NCBI GenBank assembly: GCA_017995495.1
Contig: JAGOIS010000085.1
Coordinates: 1-6,394, forward strand
Direction: 5' to 3'
Length of the DNA: 6,394 nt
From: Candidatus Cloacimonadota bacterium
GTDB taxonomy: Bacteria > Cloacimonadota > Cloacimonadia > Cloacimonadales > Cloacimonadaceae
In this document: one piece after another, positions 1 to 5,684 of the stretch
Layout: each line of letters begins with the position of its first letter
Position numbering within the stretch: the first letter of the stretch is position 1
The notes under the pieces: model-generated
Told to the model about the DNA's origin: nothing
What the model saw: the letters and a program-made list of their open reading frames with translations, nothing else
Databases searched by the model: none
Translations under genes and position numbers: made by a program

Positions 1-1
1 A

Positions 2-385
2 TTCAATCCGCTGCCTGATTTTTTTACCGGAAAACAGGTGGTGCTGGTGGATGATTCCATCGTGCGCGGGACCACCATCCGCAAGATCGTGCAATTGATC
101 AGGTCCGCCGGGGCCAAAGAGATCCATTTGAGGATCGGCTCGCCCCAGGTGAAGTTTTCCTGCTATTTTGGCATCGACACACCCCATCCTGAGGAACTGG
201 CGGCAAACCGCTTTTCCCTGGAAAACCTGCGCCTGCGGATCGGAGTGGACAGCCTGAAACACCTTTCCAGGCAAAGCCTGGCCAAATGCCTGGATAAACC
301 TCAGGACTATTGCTACGCCTGCTTCGACGGCCATTATCCCCTGGAGACCCCATGCGCGCCAGGTCAGAAAACGAAGAGCTCATGA
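2..385 (+). CDS. purF: Amidophosphoribosyltransferase, C-terminal part (5' end outside window)
   Basis: PurF makes 5-phosphoribosylamine from PRPP and glutamine, the committed step of purine synthesis in the cytoplasm. Only the last 127 residues are visible; the reading frame is open from base 2 and stops with TGA at 383-385. The segment VVLVDDSIVRGTT (visible residues 13-25) is the PRPP-binding loop of type I phosphoribosyltransferases, with the paired acidic residues DD. Further on, SCYFGIDTP (Cys at visible residue 54) and YCYACFDGHYP (Cys 104 and 107) match the Cys positions that bind a 4Fe-4S cluster in the Bacillus-type enzyme; the fourth ligand would lie upstream of the window. The spacing of about 50 residues between the single Cys and the CxxC pair also agrees with that type. 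The N-terminal glutaminase domain is not in view. Family assignment is secure; the presence of the cluster is inferred. Confidence 0.95.
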   Translation, partial: FNPLPDFFTGKQVVLVDDSIVRGTTIRKIVQLIRSAGAKEIHLRIGSPQVKFSCYFGIDTPHPEELAANRFSLENLRLRIGVDSLKHLSRQSLAKCLDKPQDYCYACFDGHYPLETPCAPGQKTKSS

Positions 386-447
386 GCGCCCTGGCGACCG
401 GCAGGCCTTCGGCATCGCAACACCTTGGTATGATAGTGAGATAGCTT

Positions 448-870
448 ATGGAAGAAAACAAACAGGAAAGCTCACTGGAAGACGTGGGCACAGTTGTGGC
501 CGCCAATGGCAACAAAGTGCGGGTGGAACTGGTCCGGGGCAGTGGCTGCAAATCCTGCACGATGCGGGGTATGTGTTTCGGACGCAACACTCCGGCTGTT
601 TTCGACCTCGAAAGCGATCTGGACCTCGTTCCCGGCGACCGGGTGCAGTTGGAAATATCACCGTCAACCCGGGTGCTTTCGTCATTATTGGTTTTTGGGC
701 TGCCGATGCTCTGCCTGTTTGCCAGTTTTCTTATCGCGAGCCGCTGGCTGGCGGAGCTTCCCTCCATCGGGATTGCTTTTGCGGGCACGGCGCTTAGTTT
801 TATAATTATGAGACAGATAGACAAAAGATTCGGCAACCGGCTACAGGTGCGGATCGGGAGAAAGATATGA
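448..870 (+). CDS. RseC/MucC-family membrane protein
   Basis: A 140-residue protein resembling RseC/MucC (SoxR-reducing system protein RseC). The N-terminal region begins GTVVAANGNKVRVEL and carries a Cys cluster, C34-K-S-C37 and C43, the pattern expected in this family for a redox or metal-binding cytoplasmic segment. Two membrane helices follow, at about residues 76-98 and 104-121, and a short basic tail ends the protein. In enterobacteria RseC affects sigma-E signalling and helps reduce SoxR; homologues are often linked to Rnf electron-transport genes. None of those partners is visible here, so the role in this organism is unknown. Start ATG 448 lies 62 bases after purF with only a weak ribosome site (GTGAG, 436-440). 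The end overlaps folB by 4 bases (ATGA at 867). The second helix is coded with AT-rich codons unlike the neighbouring genes. Family call is good, function uncertain. Confidence 0.8.
   Translation: MEENKQESSLEDVGTVVAANGNKVRVELVRGSGCKSCTMRGMCFGRNTPAVFDLESDLDLVPGDRVQLEISPSTRVLSSLLVFGLPMLCLFASFLIASRWLAELPSIGIAFAGTALSFIIMRQIDKRFGNRLQVRIGRKI
779..806 (+). promoter_or_regulatory. Possible internal promoter ahead of folB
   Basis: Inside the 3' part of the rseC-like gene there is an exact TATAAT at 801-806, preceded 16 bases upstream by TTGCGG at 779-784 (3 of 6 matches to the -35 consensus). Transcription would begin near 813, about 54 bases before the folB ATG. One exact TATAAT is nearly expected by chance in a window this size, and the AT-rich stretch encodes a membrane helix, so this is weak support only. 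Confidence 0.15.
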
Positions 871-1226
871 TCATCAGGATCAATGAGATGGTATTTTATG
901 GCTTTCACGGCGTTCACGACGAGGAACGCAAACTGGGGCAGCGCTTCATCGTGAACGTGGAAATGCAGACCCGGCCTGGGTCCGACGCGGCGATCAGGCA
1001 TCTGGACGACACGGTTGACTACACCAAGGCCTATGCTGTGATCCGCGAGATCATGGAAAGCCATCAGTTCCAGCTTCTGGAAGCCTGCGCGAACACGGTT
1101 GCGGACAAGCTGCTGGCCGGTTTTCCGCTGATCTGGCAACTCACCTTGCGCATTCAAAAGCCCTCGGTACCGATCCAGGGCAGCCTGGGCGGCGTGGAAG
1201 TTGAACTCACCCGGAGCCGCTCATGA
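867..1226 (+). CDS. folB: Dihydroneopterin aldolase
   Basis: FolB converts 7,8-dihydroneopterin to 6-hydroxymethyl-7,8-dihydropterin and glycolaldehyde in folate synthesis; the enzyme is a soluble cytoplasmic oligomer. The 119-residue length is standard. Family landmarks are all present: FYGFHGVHDEE (residues 10-20, Glu20 in the active-site position), TVDY (Tyr52), LLE (Glu72, pterin-binding), and IQKPSVPI with the catalytic Lys98, followed by GGVEVEL. The start is ATG 867, which overlaps the upstream stop as ATGA. It has a good ribosome site, GGGAG at 856-860, with a 6-base spacer. Its stop overlaps the folK start in the same way, so the product of this enzyme is handed to the enzyme encoded next. 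Very confident. Confidence 0.96.
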   Translation: MIIRINEMVFYGFHGVHDEERKLGQRFIVNVEMQTRPGSDAAIRHLDDTVDYTKAYAVIREIMESHQFQLLEACANTVADKLLAGFPLIWQLTLRIQKPSVPIQGSLGGVEVELTRSRS

Positions 1227-1696
1227 TCGCCTGGCTATGCATCGGTTCCAATCAGCTGAAACCCCGTGCCCAAGTTCAGAAAGCGGTGCGCATCCTTAGC
1301 GCCGATCCCAAGATCCATGTGACGCGGAAATCCTCGCTGGTGCGCTCGGAGGCCTACGGCAATGAAGACCAGCCGGATTTTCGCAACCAGGTGATCGAGG
1401 TCGAAACCAAATACTCCCCCCTGGACCTGCTGCAAAAAGCCCTCACCGTGGAAATGGAAATGGGCCGGGTGCGGAAGGAACGCTGGGGACCGCGGGTCAT
1501 CGATATCGACATCCTGATGTATGAAGACGAGGTGATGCAAACCATGTCGCTCACCCTGCCGCATCCCGATTTTCACCGCCGCCGCTTCGCTTTGGAACTG
1601 CTGTGCGAGATAGATCCGGGCCTCCGGCATCCGGTGTTGAACAAGACCATGTCCCAGTTGCTCAGCGAGTTGGAACCCGCTGAGGAGCAAGCATGA
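1223..1696 (+). CDS. folK: 6-hydroxymethyl-7,8-dihydropterin pyrophosphokinase (HPPK)
   Basis: FolK transfers pyrophosphate from ATP to the pterin made by FolB, giving the substrate for dihydropteroate synthase. It has 157 residues, typical for the family. Visible motifs are GSN (8-10), QPDFRNQV (50-57), the ATP/Mg segment from about 77 to 98 with GRVRKERWGPRVIDIDIL containing the metal-binding Asp94 and Asp96 and Arg82/Arg91, and LPHPDFHRRRFAL (112-124) followed by CEIDPGLRHP. The usual GSNLGDR at the N-terminus is here GSNQLKPR, a mild variation. ATG 1223 forms an ATGA overlap with folB and is preceded by GGAG (1213-1216, 6-base spacer). The stop overlaps the glmU-like gene by 4 bases. No folP or folE is in the window, so the rest of the pathway is elsewhere. 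Confidence 0.96.
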   Translation: MIAWLCIGSNQLKPRAQVQKAVRILSADPKIHVTRKSSLVRSEAYGNEDQPDFRNQVIEVETKYSPLDLLQKALTVEMEMGRVRKERWGPRVIDIDILMYEDEVMQTMSLTLPHPDFHRRRFALELLCEIDPGLRHPVLNKTMSQLLSELEPAEEQA

Positions 1697-2721
1697 CAAG
1701 CCTTGCGGCGATAATCCTGGCCGCCGGCAAAGGCACCAGGATGAAATCAAACCGGGCCAAGGTGACCTTTCCCATAGCCGGCAAGGCCATGGTGCACAGA
1801 GTGGTGGAAACCGCCTCCAAGGCTGGTTGCGAGAGCATCTGCGTGGTGGTCGGCCATCAAAAGGAAAGCGTGATCGCCTGCCTGGAGGACAACAAACATC
1901 TGCAGTTTGCCGAACAGAATGAACAACTGGGCACCGGCCACGCCGTGATGATGGCGGAACCGCTGTTCACGGACCCGGACCAGGATGTGCTGATCCTCAG
2001 CGGCGATGTGCCCCTGCTCAGCGCTGAGACTTTGGTGAAGATGCAGCAGGATCATCAGGCCACAGGCTCCGTCTGCACGGTGCTTACAGCCTGGCTGGAC
2101 GATCCCGGCAAATATGGCCGGATCATCCGCGACGCCTCCGGACAGATCAGCAGCATCGTGGAATACAAGGATGCCACGGACGTTCAGCGCTCCATCCGCG
2201 AATGGAACACCGGGATCTACTGTTTCCGTTGCGGCGACCTGTTTTCCGCCCTCAAACGGATCTCCAACGCCAACCATCAGCGGGAGTATTACCTCACGGA
2301 CGTGGTCTCCATCCTCCACACGGAAGGCAGGAAGGTCACGGGCGTCGTGCTGGAAAACCTGGTGGAAGTGGCGGGCGTCAATTCCCAGGAACAGCTCGCC
2401 GATCTGGAGGACCAGTTCGTGGATTCCATCCGCAAACACTGGCTGAACAACGGGGTGGTGATCCACAATCCCCGCACCGTCTTCATCAGCGATGAAGTGG
2501 TGCTGGAGCCGGATGTTGAGATCCACCAGAACTGCGTCATCAAAGGCAAGAGCCAGCTCTGCAGCGGAACGTACGTCGGCCCCGGCTGCTATGTTGAAAA
2601 CAGTCACCTGTGCGACAACGCCCTTCTGGAAGGCCACAACGTTCTGGTCGATGCCCACATCCCCGAAGGCCACATCCTGGAATTCGGCGAGCAGGTGATC
2701 GAAGAAACATACTATGAATGA
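1693..2721 (+). CDS. GlmU-like sugar-phosphate nucleotidyltransferase, short form
   Basis: A 342-residue protein close to the N-terminal uridylyltransferase half of GlmU, which makes UDP-GlcNAc for peptidoglycan and LPS. Matching motifs are LAAGKGTRM...K (9-23), EQNEQLGTGHAV (74-85), SGDVPLL with metal-binding Asp105, KYGRI (about 138), EYKDA, NTGIY, EYYLTD, and VAGVN with Asn230, the second metal-ligand position of GlmU. After about residue 250 come hexapeptide-type repeats of a left-handed beta helix (VVIHNP..., PDVEIH, QNCVIK, SGTYVG, PGCYVE), but the protein then stops. Bifunctional GlmU has about 450-460 residues; the acetyltransferase active site lies in the missing part. No frameshift is apparent: the next gene begins 8 bases before this stop. 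The start has GAGGAG (1682-1687, 5-base spacer). It probably acts as a uridylyltransferase only; the exact sugar-1-phosphate is inferred. Confidence 0.85.
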   Translation: MTSLAAIILAAGKGTRMKSNRAKVTFPIAGKAMVHRVVETASKAGCESICVVVGHQKESVIACLEDNKHLQFAEQNEQLGTGHAVMMAEPLFTDPDQDVLILSGDVPLLSAETLVKMQQDHQATGSVCTVLTAWLDDPGKYGRIIRDASGQISSIVEYKDATDVQRSIREWNTGIYCFRCGDLFSALKRISNANHQREYYLTDVVSILHTEGRKVTGVVLENLVEVAGVNSQEQLADLEDQFVDSIRKHWLNNGVVIHNPRTVFISDEVVLEPDVEIHQNCVIKGKSQLCSGTYVGPGCYVENSHLCDNALLEGHNVLVDAHIPEGHILEFGEQVIEETYYE

Positions 2722-3217
2722 CGGCTATCTCTATTCCCCCTGGCGGCTGGACTACATTGAGGGCGAAAAGCCCGAAGACTGCATCCTCTGCCGCTTCCGG
2801 GACACAGAGCGGGACCAGGAGAACCTGATCGTGTACAGAGGCGGGTGCTGCTATGTGATGCTCAACCGCTATCCCTACAACAACGGCCACATCATGCTGG
2901 TGCCCTTCCTGCACGCCAAAAACCTGAGCGACCTGCCCCCGGAGGTCATGCATGAACTGGGGCAGCTTCTCCAGATCAGCGAACAGGTGCTGCGCGAGGC
3001 TTACCATTGCGACGGGATCAACATCGGCATCAACCTCGGCCAGGCCGCCGGAGCGGGGATCGACGAACACCTCCACATCCATCTGGTGCCGCGGTGGAAT
3101 GGGGACTGCAATTTCATGAGCGTGGTTGGAGGCAAACGGGTGATTCCGGAGGCTTTTGAACTCAGCTTCGCAAGGCTGCGCCGGGAGTTCGGCAAATTCC
3201 AGACGAGGGACGTTTGA
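2714..3217 (+). CDS. HIT-family hydrolase/transferase, Ap4A phosphorylase-like
   Basis: A 167-residue histidine-triad protein. The catalytic motif is HLHIHLVPRW (His119, His121, His123). The N-terminus, LYSPWRLDYIEG followed by C23-I-L-C26, and the segment after the triad, WNGDCNFMSVVGGKRVIPE, are typical of the HIT subgroup annotated as ATP adenylyltransferase or Ap4A phosphorylase (mycobacterial Rv2613c type). NRYPYNNGHIMLVPFLH (51-67) is the conserved nucleotide-binding region. The CxxC with later His residues may bind a structural zinc. Likely substrates are dinucleoside polyphosphates or adenylylated nucleotides, but HIT specificity cannot be read from sequence alone. The start ATG 2714 lies inside the end of the GlmU-like gene (overlap ATGAATGA) with no strong ribosome site, suggesting coupled translation. 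Confidence 0.9.
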   Translation: MNDGYLYSPWRLDYIEGEKPEDCILCRFRDTERDQENLIVYRGGCCYVMLNRYPYNNGHIMLVPFLHAKNLSDLPPEVMHELGQLLQISEQVLREAYHCDGINIGINLGQAAGAGIDEHLHIHLVPRWNGDCNFMSVVGGKRVIPEAFELSFARLRREFGKFQTRDV

Positions 3218-3221
3218 GCTG

Positions 3222-3668
3222 ATGGGCGCTGTAAACAGGCGGTCTGCCGGTGAAAATTCCCTGAGGAGAAACCTGCTCTGGGCGGTAATAGTATTACTGG
3301 GCTTGGTGCTGGCCTACCTGGTGTATTTCCGGATCCTCCTTCCGGGCAGGAACGCCGTGAGCCTGGACGAGGAAAACCTGCCAGCGCTCAAGGTGGAGGT
3401 GAAGAATGGCTGCGGAGTTGAGAACCTGGCCACCGACTACACGGCCTACCTCAGCGGCAAAAACATAGATGTGGTGCGTATGGGGGACACCCCCCAGCCG
3501 ATCTATAACAAGAGCATCATAGAGGTGAAAACGGATGACCGGCAGGACCTTGAACGCCTGCAAAAGATGACCGGGATCAGCCGCTTCACCCTGGCTGTGG
3601 ATCCGGACGCCCCCGCGCCGCTTGTGATAATCTTGGGCGATGATTTTGAAGAGTATATGAAACCATGA
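3222..3668 (+). CDS. Membrane-anchored LytR_C-domain protein
   Basis: A 148-residue protein with a short basic N-terminus (NRR...LRR), one membrane helix at about residues 18-36, and a soluble domain of about 90 residues facing the periplasm or exterior. The domain opens with LKVEVKNGCGVENLA (56-70), which resembles the LytR C-terminal domain (LytR_C) pattern of a beta strand, NGxG and a following helix. The catalytic LCP domain that usually precedes LytR_C in wall-teichoic-acid/polymer ligases is absent, so the protein may bind or sense an envelope component; its function is unknown. I chose ATG 3222, 4 bases after the HIT stop and preceded by GAGGGA (about 3205-3210), because an in-frame upstream ATG at 3156 would add 22 residues lying wholly over the HIT gene with no family support. 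The stop overlaps rsfS as ATGA. Confidence 0.75.
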   Translation: MGAVNRRSAGENSLRRNLLWAVIVLLGLVLAYLVYFRILLPGRNAVSLDEENLPALKVEVKNGCGVENLATDYTAYLSGKNIDVVRMGDTPQPIYNKSIIEVKTDDRQDLERLQKMTGISRFTLAVDPDAPAPLVIILGDDFEEYMKP

Positions 3669-4054
3669 ACAAGGAGGATGATTTGGCGGAAAACGTCAAG
3701 CTTGAAGCGATTCTCACCTGGCTTTCGGAAAAAAAGGCTGACAATATCCGGGTCTTCGATGTGTCGAAGCAGAGCACCTACACGGATTTCATCGTGGTCT
3801 GCGAAGGCTCCGCGGACCTGCACAACAAGGCGATCGCCAACCACGTTCTGGACATGGCCAAAGAACACAAGCTGCAGGTGCTGGGCAAGGCCGGCCTGGA
3901 ATACGGAGTTTGGGTGCTGCTGGACACCGGGGATGTGGTGATCCACATCTTCCTGCCGGAAAAACGTGAATACTACAAGATCGACCAGCTGTTCGAGGAA
4001 CTGGCCGCTCCCACCGATAAAGAGAAGACACATGATCAAACACCTACTCCATGA
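3665..4054 (+). CDS. rsfS: Ribosome silencing factor RsfS (Iojap/YbeB family)
   Basis: RsfS binds protein L14 of the 50S subunit and blocks joining with 30S, lowering translation in starvation or stationary phase. The family core is clear: KKADNIRVFDVSKQSTYTDFIVVCEG (23-48), then SADLHNKAIANHV, and the C-terminal block VWVLLDTGDVVIHIFLPE...REYYKIDQLFEELA. The length, 129 residues from ATG 3665 (ATGA overlap with the upstream stop), is slightly above the usual 105-120. An in-frame TTG at 3683 would give 123 residues and sits 5 bases after a perfect AAGGAGG, so the true start may be TTG. The final residues (PTDKEKTHDQTPTP) run past the conserved core and overlap the argS start by 23 bases. Family call is secure; only the start is in doubt. 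Confidence 0.94.
   Translation: MNKEDDLAENVKLEAILTWLSEKKADNIRVFDVSKQSTYTDFIVVCEGSADLHNKAIANHVLDMAKEHKLQVLGKAGLEYGVWVLLDTGDVVIHIFLPEKREYYKIDQLFEELAAPTDKEKTHDQTPTP
3671..3677 (+). promoter_or_regulatory. Strong Shine-Dalgarno inside the 5' end of rsfS
   Basis: AAGGAGG lies six bases after the ATG at 3665 and five bases before an in-frame TTG at 3683. It is the strongest ribosome site in the window. The ATG at 3678 directly abuts it and is out of frame with rsfS, so it is not a sensible start. The site therefore favours TTG 3683 as the real, or a second, start of rsfS, whereas ATG 3665 has only a weak GAAGAG (3648-3653) upstream. Confidence 0.6.
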
Positions 4055-5684
4055 CAACATCAGGGATGTGCTGACCAGCCTGTCACTCACCTGTGACAAG
4101 GATTTCACGGTGGAGGTGCCCAACAATCCCGTAAACGGGGATTATTCCACCAACGCAGCCATGATCCTGGCCAGGGAGAACAAGACCGCCCCGAAGAAGT
4201 TGGCGGAAAGACTGACCAAGGAGCTGCGCAAGAACAAGTTTTACAAATCCGTGGAGATCGCCGGCCCGGGCTTCATCAATTTCCGGATCTCCACCTCGCT
4301 CTATCAGAAAATGCTTTGGGACATACACAACCTGGGCGCCGATTTCGGAAGTTCGGATTTCGGCCAGGGCGAAAAGGTGCTGCTGGAATTTGTGAGCGCC
4401 AATCCCACCGGCCCCCTGAACATTGTTAGCGCCCGTGCCGCGGCTTATGGCGACACCCTCCACCGGATCATGCAAAAGGTGGGCTTCGATCCCGCCCGGG
4501 AGTTTTACATCAATGACGCCGGCAACCAGGTGGACATTTTGGCCGAGAGCCTGGAACTGCGCCTGCGGGAGATCCACGGCGAGAACATCGGCGAATTCCC
4601 CTATGAGGCCTACCACGGTGAATACGTGAAGCACCTGGCCCACAAGCTCAACGCGTCCGAAGGAGTGCGGATCTTCATGCTGCCGGAGAAAGAACGCACC
4701 GATCGCCTCAAGGAATTTGCCCTCAACGAGCTGCTGGAAATGCAGCGCCTCAGCCTGGAGCGCTTCGACGTCTACTTTGATGGCTGGGTTTCGGAAAAGA
4801 CCCTGCGCGCGGAAGGTGTGGTGGAGGAGGTGCTCAGCTACCTCACCGAGGCCGACTGCACCTACGAAAAGGAGGATGCCATTTGGTTTTCCTCCACCAA
4901 ATTCGGCGACGACAAGGACCGGGTGCTGATGAAAAGCGACGGCTCCATCACCTATTTCGTGCCTGACCTGGCCTATCACCTCACCAAGATCCAGCGCGGC
5001 TTCACCAAGCTGATCGACGTCTTCGGCCCCGACCATCACGGCTACGTGCCCCGCCTGAGGGCGGCCTTCAGGGCTCTCAAATATGACGACAGCATGCTGG
5101 AGATCATCTTCCTGCAGCAGGTGAACCTCTTTGAAAGCGGCGAGCGGGTGAAGATGAGCAAACGCGCCGGAAAGATTGTCACCATGGACGACCTGATCAA
5201 CGTGGTGGGAAAAGACGCCGCCCGCTATTTCTTCATCGCCCGCAAAGCCAATGCCCACCTGAATTTCGATCTTGAGCTGGCCCTCCAGCAGAACAACGAG
5301 AACCCCGTCTATTACTGCCAGTATGCCCACGCCCGCATCTGCTCCATCCTGAAGAAGGCGCGCAAGGACAAGGTTTACCCCCACAGCTTCAAGGCGGAAC
5401 TCACCCACAAGCTGAACAAACCGGACGAACTGGCCCTGATCCAGAAGATGGCGGGCTTGCCTGAGCTGCTGGAACTCATCGCCCTCCACCGCGAACCCCA
5501 CCGCCTGGCGACCTTCACGGAGGAACTCTGCGGGCTGTTTCACCGCTTCTACAACAAATACAAGGTGGTGAGCCCCAAGAACAAGGAACTCTCCCAGGCC
5601 AGGCTGCTGCTCATCGAAGCGGTGAAGGACATCCTGGCGCTTTGCCTGGAACTGATGGGCATCAGCGCTCCGGATAAGATGTGA
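4032..5684 (+). CDS. argS: Arginyl-tRNA synthetase, with non-canonical HIGH motif
   Basis: ArgRS charges tRNA-Arg with arginine in the cytoplasm (class Ia). The 550-residue length is normal. The N-terminal tRNA-contacting domain shows NGDYSTNAA and IAGPGFINFRIS. The catalytic domain shows FVSANPTGPL, then N130-I-V-S133 where the HxGH of the HIGH signature is expected, followed by ARAAAYGD and FYINDAGNQ. Later come PDLAYHLTKIQRGF, DVFGPDHHGYVPRL and K374-M-S-K-R-A-G, the second signature. The C-terminal DALR anticodon-binding domain includes YCQYAHARICSI. I chose ATG 4032, overlapping rsfS by 23 bases; an in-frame ATG at 3966 adds 22 residues with no family resemblance. The weak ribosome site is near 4019-4027. 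The loss of both His of HIGH is the odd feature; everything else argues for a functional gene. Confidence 0.95.
   Translation: MIKHLLHDNIRDVLTSLSLTCDKDFTVEVPNNPVNGDYSTNAAMILARENKTAPKKLAERLTKELRKNKFYKSVEIAGPGFINFRISTSLYQKMLWDIHNLGADFGSSDFGQGEKVLLEFVSANPTGPLNIVSARAAAYGDTLHRIMQKVGFDPAREFYINDAGNQVDILAESLELRLREIHGENIGEFPYEAYHGEYVKHLAHKLNASEGVRIFMLPEKERTDRLKEFALNELLEMQRLSLERFDVYFDGWVSEKTLRAEGVVEEVLSYLTEADCTYEKEDAIWFSSTKFGDDKDRVLMKSDGSITYFVPDLAYHLTKIQRGFTKLIDVFGPDHHGYVPRLRAAFRALKYDDSMLEIIFLQQVNLFESGERVKMSKRAGKIVTMDDLINVVGKDAARYFFIARKANAHLNFDLELALQQNNENPVYYCQYAHARICSILKKARKDKVYPHSFKAELTHKLNKPDELALIQKMAGLPELLELIALHREPHRLATFTEELCGLFHRFYNKYKVVSPKNKELSQARLLLIEAVKDILALCLELMGISAPDKM

Noticed and set aside
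386..447. Possible hairpin terminator after purF (CGACCGG...TCGG.ATCG region, 393-415)
   Set aside because: The stem is interrupted by a bulge and no T-run follows, so it does not look like an intrinsic terminator.
99..1157. A 352-residue minus-strand open frame across purF, the rseC-like gene and folB
   Set aside because: It is low-complexity in Arg/Ser/Pro, shows no motif, and overlaps three well-supported genes.
1747..2673. A 308-residue minus-strand open frame opposite the glmU-like gene
   Set aside because: It is a His/Val/Ala/Asp-rich shadow of GC-biased third positions, with no motif.
3156..3221. Upstream in-frame extension of the LytR_C protein
   Set aside because: The extra 22 residues lie entirely over the HIT gene and would place a Cys/Ser/Arg-rich stretch before a normal basic N-terminus and membrane helix.
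3966..4031. Upstream in-frame extension of argS
   Set aside because: The added residues overlap rsfS and do not resemble any ArgRS N-terminus; MIKHLLHDNIRDVL is a typical beginning.
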